A stretch of 36,004 nt of DNA, taken from contig DDWF01000285.1 of the NCBI GenBank assembly GCA_002345845.1, positions 1 through 36,004 of the forward strand, given 5' to 3'. This DNA comes from Betaproteobacteria bacterium UBA2293. Its GTDB lineage: Bacteria > Pseudomonadota > Gammaproteobacteria > Burkholderiales > Rhodocyclaceae. Positions 7,471 to 15,055 of the stretch are shown piece by piece. Position numbers and translations under genes: made by a program. Positions within the stretch are counted from its first letter, which is position 1, and each line of letters begins with the position of its first letter. The notes under the pieces were generated by a model. The model was given only the letters and a program-made list of their open reading frames with translations. It did no database searches and was not told the DNA's origin.

Positions 7471-7674
7471 GAAAGTCTCCTAAATGGTTTTGGCTACCTG
7501 ACGGGCAGGCCGGATGCTGGAAAAACCGTCGGCGCTGCTGGGCGACGACGAGTTCATTATTCGAACTTTTCGCCAGCGATACTTCTCCAAACGTCCGTCG
7601 GTCTTGCTCGCCAGTCCGCCTTTGAGTTCGGGCGGCGCAGCCGTCATCCGCATTTGATCGGGGCGCCATCACCC

Positions 7675-8685
7675 ATGAATCACGATCCGTTGTCCGATGT
7701 GCTGAGCAGCGTGCGCCTGCATGGTGCGGTTTTCTATTACGTCAGTTTTGGTACGGACTGGGCCGCCGAAACGCCGGCCTCGAGCCAGCTTGCCGAGGCG
7801 CTGATGCCGGGCACCGAGCATGTGCTCGCCTACCACCTGATTGCCAAGGGCAGCGGCTGGGCGGCCACCGACGGGGAGTCACCGGTTCGCCTGAACTGCG
7901 GCGACATCGTGATGTTTCCGCGCGGCGACCGGCATGTGTTGTCGAGCGCGCCGGGAATGCACGCGCAGCAGGACAACGACAACTGGCGTTTCATGACGCG
8001 CAACGATCCGAAACCGATCGCCGTCGCCTACCATCGCGGGGTGCTGCGGCCGGGCTCGTTGCAGCCCGCCGAGGAGGCCGTCGCCGTTATCGTCTGCGGC
8101 TTCGTCGGCTGCGATCTGCGCCCCTTCAATCCGCTGATCGCGGCCTTGCCGCACATTTTGCACCTGGCGGCCAACGACGTCGGCTCGTGGGTGGCACCGG
8201 TACTCGACCAGGCCGTGTCCGAATCGCGCCAGAGCCGGGCTGGTAGCGCGGCGGTGCTCGAACGGGTCAGCGAAATGGTGTTTGTCGATGCGGCACGCCG
8301 TCATCTCGAATCCTTGCCCGAAGACGCCTCCGGCTGGCTGGCCGGACTCCGCGACCGCCACGTCGGCAAGGCGATCGACCTGCTGCATGCGCGCCCGGCC
8401 GAGGAGTGGACGATCGACAGACTGGGGCGGCAGGTGGGGCTGTCGCGCTCGGCGCTGCACGAACGCTTTGTCGACCTGATCGGACAGTCGCCGATGCAAT
8501 ATCTGACCAACTGGCGCATGCAGCGCGCCGCCTGCCTGCTGCGCGAAAGCGCGGCGACCGTGGCGACCATCGCCCAGGAGGTCGGTTACGACTCGGAGGC
8601 CGCCTTTGCCCGGGCCTTCAAGCGCACCGTGGGCACCCCGCCGGCGGCCTGGCGGCGAACGCAGCATGCCTTGCGCCACGCGTGA
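7675..8685 (+). CDS. AraC-family transcriptional regulator with cupin-type sensor domain
   Basis: The 336-residue protein has an N-terminal cupin-like sensor domain (DPLSDVLSSVRLHGAVFYYV, then NCGDIVMFPRGDRHVL and VCGFVGCD) and two C-terminal helix-turn-helix motifs (RLGRQVGLSRSALHERF; IAQEVGYDSEAAFARAFKR). The frame is open for over 1 kb upstream, but that part is antisense to the methyltransferase. ATG 7675 is therefore the sensible start, since it aligns with the start of its paralog at 4365. No strong Shine-Dalgarno sequence is visible. It faces away from the methyltransferase gene, its probable regulatory target. Confidence 0.93.
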   Translation: MNHDPLSDVLSSVRLHGAVFYYVSFGTDWAAETPASSQLAEALMPGTEHVLAYHLIAKGSGWAATDGESPVRLNCGDIVMFPRGDRHVLSSAPGMHAQQDNDNWRFMTRNDPKPIAVAYHRGVLRPGSLQPAEEAVAVIVCGFVGCDLRPFNPLIAALPHILHLAANDVGSWVAPVLDQAVSESRQSRAGSAAVLERVSEMVFVDAARRHLESLPEDASGWLAGLRDRHVGKAIDLLHARPAEEWTIDRLGRQVGLSRSALHERFVDLIGQSPMQYLTNWRMQRAACLLRESAATVATIAQEVGYDSEAAFARAFKRTVGTPPAAWRRTQHALRHA

Positions 8686-8709
8686 TCCCGCCAGCGTCGC
8701 CTGCTCGCC

Positions 8710-9546
8710 TCACCCGCCTGCTGCATGCCGCTGGTCTGCCAGCCGCGAGAGTGCCCGCGACAGCGCCGAGGAGTTGATATAGCCGGCGTCGCGGGCGGCG
8801 GTTTTCAAACCCTTGCCCGCCTGTACGGCGCGCCGGGCGATGGCCAAGCGGATGGCCGAGAGGTATTTGCCCGGCGTTTGCCGCATCACGTCACGAAAGG
8901 TATTGGCGAAGGCAGTGCGCGACATGCCGGCTGTTGCGGCCAGCGTTTCCAGCGTCCATCTGTCTTGCGGTCGGGTGTGGATGGCGACCAGGGCACGGGC
9001 GATGCGCGGATCGGCAAGGCCGCTCAACAGTCCGCCGGTGCTTGTCGGGTGGGCAATCAGGTGGCGCAGCAAGCCGATGAACAGGATGTCGCCGGCGCGG
9101 TCGAGCAGGGCCGGCTGGCCGCAACGCGGCGCCTGCAGTTCAGCGGCGATCAGGTTGATCAGGTGGCCGAGCGAGGTTTCGGCGCCAGCCAGCGACACCA
9201 CCTGCGGTTCGGCAAATTCGCCCAGCAGCAGCGGGGCGACCGGTCCGTCGAGCCAGGCGCGGGCGCACATCAGGTGGCGGAAGGCGGCGGGCGACCCGGC
9301 GGCCAGTGCATGCGCGGTGTCGGCCCGGGAAACAAGGATGCACGGTGCCTGCAGCAGCTGGCTGGCGGTCGATGGCAATTCGAGGCGCAGGTGGCCCTCG
9401 GCCAGCAGATAGAGGTGCAGGCAGGGCGCCGCCTCGGCGGCAACCGTCAGGCAAGTGATGTCGGACGGCGCCAGACTGACCCGCACGCGCGGTGCCAGGC
9501 CGGCGAGCAGGGCGGAGAGTCGGTCGAGGCGGGCGGTAGCTGGCAT
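8710..9546 (-). CDS. AraC-family transcriptional regulator
   Basis: The 278-residue regulator has an N-terminal sensor domain of the AraC-binding cupin-like type (SDITCLTVAAEAAPCLHLYL, CILVSRADTAHAL). The C-terminal DNA-binding half contains TLETLAATAGMSRTAFANTF and then TAARDAGYINSSALSRAL. The protein stops soon after the second recognition helix, so the usual final helix is shortened. ATG 9546 is chosen; a TTG at 9561 is in frame and neither has a clear ribosome binding site. It is divergent from the peroxiredoxin-like gene at 9702 and convergent with the preceding AraC gene, 24 bases away. A 20-base piece of its 3' end recurs exactly at 14810-14829. Confidence 0.9.
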   Translation of the reverse strand: MPATARLDRLSALLAGLAPRVRVSLAPSDITCLTVAAEAAPCLHLYLLAEGHLRLELPSTASQLLQAPCILVSRADTAHALAAGSPAAFRHLMCARAWLDGPVAPLLLGEFAEPQVVSLAGAETSLGHLINLIAAELQAPRCGQPALLDRAGDILFIGLLRHLIAHPTSTGGLLSGLADPRIARALVAIHTRPQDRWTLETLAATAGMSRTAFANTFRDVMRQTPGKYLSAIRLAIARRAVQAGKGLKTAARDAGYINSSALSRALSRLADQRHAAGG

Positions 9547-9701
9547 GTGTACGAATTGCAACGATTAATGAACGCGGGTTTGCGTTTAGTTCAGCACAAT
9601 GGCTCTGCTCGGTCAAGCAAGGAATGCCGGGAGCGGCCAGCCGTGTCGGCCGCCCGGAAGGTTCCGGCGAAACCCCTGTTCAATCAACGAAAGGATGCTC
9701 C

Positions 9702-10250
9702 ATGTCCATTACTGCCCTGATGCCGCGCCAGCCGGTTCCCGCCCTCGCCGTCGCCCTGACCGGTGGCGGCCGTTTCGTGCTCGGCGCCGAACCTGCCGAG
9801 CGCTTCGATCTGATCGTGTTTTACCGTGGCCTGCATTGCCCGATCTGCGCCAAGTACCTGCTGGAACTCGAGCGTCTGGCGCCGGAATTCGCCAAGCGTG
9901 GCGTCCGCATCGTCGCCGTCAGCAGCGACGAGGCCGAACGCGCCCAGGCGATGGCCGACAAGGTCAAGGCCGACGGCATGCAGATCGGCTACGGCCTGAG
10001 TCTCGGCAACGCCCGCCAGTGGGGGCTGTACATCAGCGCCGCGCGCGGCAAGACCTCGATCGGCATCGAGGAACCGGCGCTGTTCAGCGAACCGGGCGTG
10101 TTCCTGGTCCGCCCGGACGGCACCCTGTATTACGGCGCGGTGCAGACCATGCCCTTCGCCCGGCCGCAGTTTCAGGATCTGCTCGGCGCCATCGATTTCG
10201 CCATCGCCCATGACTACCCGGCGCGCGGTGAATATCAGGGCGCCGTTTGA
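9702..10250 (+). CDS. Peroxiredoxin-like (AhpC/TSA superfamily) protein
   Basis: The 182-residue protein has a thioredoxin fold of the AhpC/TSA superfamily. A LIVFYRGLHCPICAKYLLEL active-site segment contains Cys46 and Cys49. It is followed by LAPEFAKRGVRIVAVSSDE and the FLVRPDGTLYYGAVQ strand. The TxxC signature of typical peroxiredoxins is replaced by a CPIC pair, so a thiol-disulfide reductase or atypical peroxidase activity is equally possible. AAGGA (9691-9695) lies six bases before ATG 9702, which decides the start over the longer open frame. It is divergent from an AraC regulator, its probable controller. It has no signal peptide and should be cytoplasmic. Confidence 0.9.
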   Translation: MSITALMPRQPVPALAVALTGGGRFVLGAEPAERFDLIVFYRGLHCPICAKYLLELERLAPEFAKRGVRIVAVSSDEAERAQAMADKVKADGMQIGYGLSLGNARQWGLYISAARGKTSIGIEEPALFSEPGVFLVRPDGTLYYGAVQTMPFARPQFQDLLGAIDFAIAHDYPARGEYQGAV

Positions 10251-10255
10251 TTCCT

Positions 10256-10275
10256 CGGGCCATCGCCTCGGCCCG
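10256..10275. terminator. Possible hairpin between convergent genes
   Basis: CGGGCC and GGCCCG form a six-base stem around an eight-base loop, five bases after the peroxiredoxin-like stop and before the convergent AraC gene end. No T-run follows, so termination here is uncertain. Confidence 0.35.
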
Positions 10276-10295
10276 GGCTTGAGCAGGCAGCGCCG

Positions 10296-11081
10296 TCAGG
10301 GGGGCGCAATGCCAGCGGCGCCGGCAAAGTAGCGGCGCGGCTCGCAGCCCAGCGTGCGCCGGAACATCGCGGTAAAGGCGCTGGCGCTGCGGTAGCCGAG
10401 TTTTTCCGCCACCAGCGTCACCGGCATGTTGTTGGCCAGATGGCCGAGGGCTTCGACCAGTCGCGCCTGCTGTCGCCACTGGCGAAAGCTCATGCCGGTC
10501 TCGCGCAGGAACTGGCGGGCCAGCGTGCGGCTGCTGGTGGCCTGCTGTTCGGCCAGGGTCTCCAGCGTCTCGCGGCTTTCCGGATTGGCGATCAGGTCCT
10601 GACACAGTTGCTGCAGGCGCGGCTCGCCGGGCATCGGCAGGTGCAGGGCGGGGATTTTCAGGAAACGCAGCTCGGCCAGCGCCAGCGCCGCGATCTGGCC
10701 AGCCCGGCCGGCGCGGTCGTAGGCCAGCGGTTCTTCGAGCAGGGCCAGGATCAGCGCCCGCAGCAGCGGGCTGACTTCCAGCAGGCAGCAGATATCAGGC
10801 AGACCGGGCGCGGCATCCGGGCGGATGTACAGGGTGCGCATCTCGACCGGGCCGAGCATGATCACCCGGTGCGGCGTGTTGGCCGGAATCCAAACGCCGC
10901 GCACCGGCGGTACCACCCAGCAGCCGGCTTCGGTCTCGACGCGCATGACACCGCTGCCGGCGTAGATCAGCTGGGCGCGCGGGTGGCTATGCACTGGTGT
11001 CTCGCCATCACGGTAATTGCGCCCCTTGGCGGTGACCGGGTGGGGCAGGGTCTGGTGCTCGTCGTCGTGGCCGCAGCTCAT
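10296..11081 (-). CDS. AraC-family regulator with N-terminal cupin (NimR-like)
   Basis: The protein has an N-terminal cupin (HSHPRAQLIYAGSGVMRVET and WVVPPVRGVWIPANTPH) and a C-terminal AraC helix-turn-helix domain (LETLAEQQATSSRTLARQFL; VTLVAEKLGYRSASAFTAMF). This architecture and the VPPxRGVWIPxxxPH block resemble NimR-type regulators, which in E. coli control a neighbouring MFS drug exporter. Here the divergent neighbour is also an MFS exporter, starting 88 bases away. ATG 11081 is used; a GTG at 11108 in the same frame is an alternative, and neither has a good ribosome binding site. The palindrome at 11118-11127 lies in the shared promoter region. Confidence 0.92.
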   Translation of the reverse strand: MSCGHDDEHQTLPHPVTAKGRNYRDGETPVHSHPRAQLIYAGSGVMRVETEAGCWVVPPVRGVWIPANTPHRVIMLGPVEMRTLYIRPDAAPGLPDICCLLEVSPLLRALILALLEEPLAYDRAGRAGQIAALALAELRFLKIPALHLPMPGEPRLQQLCQDLIANPESRETLETLAEQQATSSRTLARQFLRETGMSFRQWRQQARLVEALGHLANNMPVTLVAEKLGYRSASAFTAMFRRTLGCEPRRYFAGAAGIAPP

Positions 11082-11117
11082 GGTCGGGCCGGCGATTGTC
11101 CAATTCACGATGTTTTC

Positions 11118-11127
11118 TGTCCGGACA
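11118..11127. promoter_or_regulatory. Palindrome TGTCCGGACA between regulator and exporter
   Basis: A perfect ten-base palindrome lies in the short intergenic region between the NimR-like regulator and the Fsr-type exporter. Its position suits an operator controlling both promoters. There is no direct evidence of binding. Confidence 0.4.
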
Positions 11128-11169
11128 TGCTGTGATCAGTCATTCTAGACTGGCATCCCGGAAATCTGG

Positions 11170-12399
11170 ATGTTCCCCATGGAAAAGACGCTCACCGCCG
11201 ATGCCCCTGTCGCCGCGCCGCCCGCGCCCGACGCGTTGCACGCCACCACCTACCCGGTGATCGCCGCAATCAGCTTCGCCCACCTGTTGAACGACATGAT
11301 GCAGTCGGTGCTGCTCGCCATCTACCCGATGCTGAAGCTCGGTCTCAACCTGAGCTTCACCCAGATTGGCCTGATCACGCTGACCTACCAGCTGACGGCC
11401 TCTTTGCTGCAGCCGTTGATCGGCCTGTACACCGACCGCCGGCCGCTGCCTTACTCGCTGCCGCTCGGCATGGGCTTCACGCTGTTCGGCCTGCTCGCCT
11501 TGTCGCAGGCCGGCAGCTTCGCTGCGGTGCTGCTGTCGGCGATGTTGATCGGCATGGGCTCATCGGTCTTTCACCCGGAGTCCTCGCGTGTCGCCCGGAT
11601 GGCCGCCGGCAGCCAGCCCGGCCTGGCGCAATCGCTGTTCCAGATCGGCGGCAACCTCGGTTCGGCCCTCGGCCCGTTGCTCGCGGCGCTGATCATCGTG
11701 CCGCAGGGGCAGGGCAGCGCCGCCTGGTTCTCACTGTTCGCGCTGCTTGGTGTCGTCGTGTTGAGCTTTGTCGGGCACTGGTCCAGCCACCATGTCGTCA
11801 GCTTCCGCAAGCGGATGCAGGCGCATGCCGGCAACGGCCTGAGCCGCCGCCAGATCGGCTGGTCGCTGGCCATCCTCGGTCTGCTGATGTTCTCCAAGTT
11901 CTTCTACATGACCAGCTTGAGCAGCTATTACACCTTCTATCTGATCGACAAATTCGGCCTGCCGCTGGCCAGCGCCCAGATCTACCTGTTCGTCTTCCTC
12001 TTTGCCGTAGCCGCCGGCACTGTGCTCGGCGGGCCGGTCGGCGACCGTATCGGCCGCAAGCGGGTGATCTGGATATCCATCCTTGGCGTTGCGCCGTTCA
12101 CGCTGTTGCTGCCACACGTCGGCCTGTGGTGGACCGGCGTCCTCTCGGTGATCATCGGGATGATTCTGGCCTCGGCTTTCTCGGCCATCCTGGTTTACGC
12201 TCAGGAGCTCGTGCCCGGCAAGGTCGGCGCCATCTCCGGCCTGTTTTTCGGCTTCGCCTTCGGCATGGGCGGCATCGGCGCCGCACTGCTCGGCCAGTTG
12301 GCTGACGCGACGAGTATCAGGACGGTGTATCAGGTCTGCGCCTACCTGCCGCTGATCGGCCTGCTGACGGCGTTTTTGCCGACGATCAGGAAAGGCTAG
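11170..12399 (+). CDS. fsr: Fosmidomycin-resistance-type MFS exporter
   Basis: The 409-residue protein belongs to the major facilitator superfamily, with about twelve hydrophobic helices in the inner membrane. It closely follows the Fsr pattern: HLLNDMMQSVLLAIYPMLK at the first helix, TQIGLITLTYQLTASLLQP, the strongly conserved GSSVFHPESSRVARMA, and QSLFQIGGNLGSALGPLLAA. A DRIGRKR loop occurs in the second half. Fsr exports fosmidomycin in E. coli; the natural substrate here is unknown. GGAA sits six bases before ATG 11170; ATG 11179 is an alternative start. It is divergent from a NimR-like AraC regulator. Confidence 0.93.
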   Translation: MFPMEKTLTADAPVAAPPAPDALHATTYPVIAAISFAHLLNDMMQSVLLAIYPMLKLGLNLSFTQIGLITLTYQLTASLLQPLIGLYTDRRPLPYSLPLGMGFTLFGLLALSQAGSFAAVLLSAMLIGMGSSVFHPESSRVARMAAGSQPGLAQSLFQIGGNLGSALGPLLAALIIVPQGQGSAAWFSLFALLGVVVLSFVGHWSSHHVVSFRKRMQAHAGNGLSRRQIGWSLAILGLLMFSKFFYMTSLSSYYTFYLIDKFGLPLASAQIYLFVFLFAVAAGTVLGGPVGDRIGRKRVIWISILGVAPFTLLLPHVGLWWTGVLSVIIGMILASAFSAILVYAQELVPGKVGAISGLFFGFAFGMGGIGAALLGQLADATSIRTVYQVCAYLPLIGLLTAFLPTIRKG

Positions 12400-12483
12400 G
12401 GCGGCCCCACCCGGGAGCCCTTCCCGGGCAGTGCCGGTATGATGGATTGCTCGCTCCAGTTTCGACATTCCATATACGCCACC

Positions 12484-13083
12484 ATGAAAGATTACCTCCC
12501 CGACTGGGCCCATCCCTGGCTCGACGTCATCACCCTCGGCCTGCAGATTTTCCTGATCGTCCTTGCCGCAACCCTGCTGCGTGCGCTCGTCGTCCGTATC
12601 ATGACGCGCGTGGTCAAGCACCATAGCCTGCCGCTCGAACTCATCGTCGGCGGCCGGCGCTTTGCCAGCGTTCTCATTTACGGCGGCGTCCTGTTACTCA
12701 TCCTCGATCGCTTCGGTGTTTCCGGTGCCGTGCTGTGGACCGCCATCACCGGCTTCGCCACGGTCGCCGCCATAGCCTTCTTTGCGGCATGGAGCGTGCT
12801 CTCCAATATATTTTGCGCGGTCTTGATCTACACCACGCGCCCCTTCCGCTTGCACGACCACATCGAAATCCTGGAAAACGGCGACAAGCCTGGCCTCAGC
12901 GGCGAAGTCCTCGACATCCGCCTGATCTACACCACGCTCAAGGAAACGCTGCCGGACAGGGAGCCGACGCTGCTCCAGGTACCCAACAGCCTGTTCTTCC
13001 AGCGCATGGTGCGAGTAGCGGTGGTGGAAGCCTCACTGCTTGCCACGAGAGGCGCAGCAGGTAGACCGCTCCCGCCCGTTTGA
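12484..13083 (+). CDS. Small MscS-family mechanosensitive ion channel protein
   Basis: The 199-residue inner-membrane protein has three hydrophobic helices. The first is at about residues 15-35, and the third (AAIAFFAAWSVLSNIFCAVLIY) matches the MscS pore helix, followed by the TTRPFRLHDHIEI start of the beta domain. It then has VLDIRLIYTTLK and VPNSLFFQRM, the usual MscS core order. At about 200 residues it lacks the C-terminal alpha/beta domain of E. coli MscS (286 residues), so it is a minimal member or shortened. MKDYLPDW at 12484 is taken as the start; an upstream ATG at 12439 is in frame. It converges with the DUF3014 gene, leaving four bases between stops. Confidence 0.88.
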   Translation: MKDYLPDWAHPWLDVITLGLQIFLIVLAATLLRALVVRIMTRVVKHHSLPLELIVGGRRFASVLIYGGVLLLILDRFGVSGAVLWTAITGFATVAAIAFFAAWSVLSNIFCAVLIYTTRPFRLHDHIEILENGDKPGLSGEVLDIRLIYTTLKETLPDREPTLLQVPNSLFFQRMVRVAVVEASLLATRGAAGRPLPPV

Positions 13084-13087
13084 GCAC

Positions 13088-13888
13088 TTAGTTGGCCGGC
13101 GAACGACTGAGCAATTCCTGGCGGATGGCCGTCAGCGCCATGATCGCTGCCGCCCGGTTTTCGGCCCCCAGGCGCAGCATGATCCGCTGCCCGGCGGAGC
13201 GCGCTTGCAGAGACTTGTCGGCATAGGTGTAGAGAACCTTTGGCTGTTCCAGCGCGACCGGCGGCGCCAGGTCGGGTGTTGCGAGCAAATTGTCGATTGC
13301 CTCGATCAGCCGGTCATTGAAGAAGCCATCGGCATAGCCCAGCTCGCGATAAGCCTTCTGGAACAGCGGATAGAAACTTACATAGGTATCGACCAGAAGG
13401 CGCGGATCCACCGCCGACAGCACTTTCAGATGGTTGAGGTAACGCTGGGCATTGGCCGGCGCAATACTTAGTTCGTTGCCATCGCGTTCAACCAGAAAAG
13501 GCCCACCGACCGGCTTGACCGGGATCACCTTAGCCGGCGCATCATGACGCGGCAGATTGTCGATGGTTGCCACGAAACGGCGGATCATCCGATCGGAATA
13601 AAAATAGCTTTCCAGCGATTTCTCGCCGAACAACTTGGCCAGGGCCTGGCGGTAAAGCGGATCGCTTTGTTCGATATCGAGAAGCGGCGCTTGCCCTGGC
13701 GATGGCTCGACAGCCGCCAGCGGATAACGCTCGATCGGCAGGGGAGGCGGCACCGCCGCCGCAGGAGGAGATGGCGGCACGACCACCAGTTGCTCGGGCT
13801 CGGGGGGCTCCCGTTCGGATAGCCAGAAAACGACGCCAAGCCCGACGGCGACGATGATGCCCAGCAGCAGAATTAACTTCTTTCCCAT
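13088..13888 (-). CDS. DUF3014 domain-containing membrane-anchored protein
   Basis: The 266-residue protein has an N-terminal membrane helix (LILLLGIIVAVGLGVVFWL) and a proline-rich linker (about 27-52). A globular domain of the DUF3014 type follows (about 75-255), containing LPRHDAPAKVIPVKPVGGPF and RLLVDTYVSFYPLFQKAYRELGY. The family is widespread in proteobacteria and has no known function; the topology suggests a periplasmic domain. The start at 13888 is supported by AAGGAG about seven bases upstream. No functional partner is obvious nearby. Confidence 0.9.
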   Translation of the reverse strand: MGKKLILLLGIIVAVGLGVVFWLSEREPPEPEQLVVVPPSPPAAAVPPPLPIERYPLAAVEPSPGQAPLLDIEQSDPLYRQALAKLFGEKSLESYFYSDRMIRRFVATIDNLPRHDAPAKVIPVKPVGGPFLVERDGNELSIAPANAQRYLNHLKVLSAVDPRLLVDTYVSFYPLFQKAYRELGYADGFFNDRLIEAIDNLLATPDLAPPVALEQPKVLYTYADKSLQARSAGQRIMLRLGAENRAAAIMALTAIRQELLSRSPAN

Positions 13889-13978
13889 TGAAAACTCCTT
13901 TCAAGAGATCGAGTTACGCAGCCATCGCGAAACCAGTATCGAATACAGAGAGACCGGGGCCAGCGCCAGAAGTTGCCC

Positions 13979-14779
13979 TCAGGCGAGGCTTTCCAGCCAT
14001 TCATTCAGCTTGCCGGCAGCATCCAGCCATTGCGGGTCGAGCATCAGCATATGGCCAGCCCCCGCGATGACCTGTGTTCTGGCATTCCACGAGGCGGCGG
14101 TGAAATAGAGCATCGAGGACGGAAAAACCTGGTCGGCCGAACCACCCATGACCAGCGCCGGAATGCGGGCCCGGCCACGGGCGATGCGAAAGGGCGCGGT
14201 GACCATTTCGGCCACGGCCTTTTCCGATTCCGGCTGGATCAGCGGCAGATAGTGGACAGTTTCTTCCGGCGCCATGCTCGGCGAGAAATAAACACGGGCC
14301 ATGGTGCGCATGGTTTGTTCGCTGGCCGTGCCGTTGACCGCATTGGGCAACTCGGCAAAGAAATCCGGCATGGTCAGCGCCAAGCGGCTGGCCGTCCCAC
14401 CCGTTCCGGTCGGCGGCACCGGCGCCAGGAAAGCCACGGCGCGCGCCGTGCCCCGCTCGAGAAAACGCTGGCTGACCAGGCAGCCCATCGAATGGGCGAT
14501 CAATACCGGCGCCGCGGGCAGGCTGGCGACAGCAGCCGCGAGGTCGGCGACGTAATCGTCGAGGCCGAAAGCATCGAGATTCGCCCGATCCGCCGGATGG
14601 CTGCCGTGGCCGGAAAGCTCAAGCGCGTAGCAATCGTAGCCCTGCTCCTGAAAATACGGAATGAAGCGGATACCCCACAGGGCGGCGTTGCTGTAACCGC
14701 CATGGACAAAGAGCAGCGGCGGCCGGGCGCTGGGCTGTCGGGCTAGGTAGTGGTGAATAACTGGGGGTTTTGCAGACAT
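13979..14779 (-). CDS. Alpha/beta-fold hydrolase
   Basis: The 266-residue protein has the complete catalytic triad of the alpha/beta hydrolase fold. The nucleophile Ser97 is in AHSMGC, Asp216 in GGSADQVFP and His243 in AGAGHMLML. The oxyanion-hole segment FVHGGYSNAALW lies near residue 25. It has no signal peptide, so a cytoplasmic esterase or lipase-like enzyme is likely; the substrate cannot be inferred. AAGAAG lies upstream of ATG 14779. A fragment resembling the end of an AraC regulator lies just upstream, which suggests the gene once had a co-directed regulator. Confidence 0.93.
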   Translation of the reverse strand: MSAKPPVIHHYLARQPSARPPLLFVHGGYSNAALWGIRFIPYFQEQGYDCYALELSGHGSHPADRANLDAFGLDDYVADLAAAVASLPAAPVLIAHSMGCLVSQRFLERGTARAVAFLAPVPPTGTGGTASRLALTMPDFFAELPNAVNGTASEQTMRTMARVYFSPSMAPEETVHYLPLIQPESEKAVAEMVTAPFRIARGRARIPALVMGGSADQVFPSSMLYFTAASWNARTQVIAGAGHMLMLDPQWLDAAGKLNEWLESLA

Positions 14780-14808
14780 CTGGGTCTTCTTTGTAGAAAT
14801 GGGCAGAA

Positions 14809-14853
14809 CAGTGCCCGCGACAGCGCCGAAAAATTGATCTGGGCAGCCAGGTC
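14809..14853 (-). pseudogene. Fossil of an AraC-family regulator 3' end
   Basis: On the minus strand one frame reads DLAAQINFSALSRAL. This resembles the second helix-turn-helix of AraC proteins and specifically the YINSSALSRAL segment of the regulator at 8710-9546. The DNA at 14810-14829 is identical over 20 bases to 8750-8769. The frame is closed by a stop just upstream and has no start, so only a short remnant is left. Confidence 0.5.
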
Positions 14854-14887
14854 ACTAGTGGACGAGCGGTAAAGGGATTAGAAAAGG

Positions 14888-15055
14888 CTAACCGTTCTTT
14901 TCCGATGTTCTGCCGGAGCGATCCAGGAAGAACAGCAGCAGTCGCAAGGCGGCAACGCAACCGAAGGAAACCGCCAGGACGGCAGCCCAGGACCAGGCGG
15001 GGAAAAGAGAGGAGGCCAGGGCGGCCAGGATCAGAAAGATGATGACGAAGAACAT
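14888..15055 (-). CDS. Possible small membrane protein (55 aa)
   Basis: This short frame encodes 55 residues with two hydrophobic helices (FFVIIFLILAALASSLF; AAVLAVSFGCVAALRLLLFF) and a hydrophilic basic tail (LDRSGRTSEKNG). That is a sensible design for an inner-membrane hairpin protein. No convincing Shine-Dalgarno sequence precedes ATG 15055, and I recognise no homolog. Its end is 35 bases from the AraC fossil and 108 bases before the hydrolase start, on the same strand. A chance open frame in GC-rich DNA remains possible, though its hydrophobic pattern and normal composition favour a gene. Confidence 0.4.
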   Translation of the reverse strand: MFFVIIFLILAALASSLFPAWSWAAVLAVSFGCVAALRLLLFFLDRSGRTSEKNG

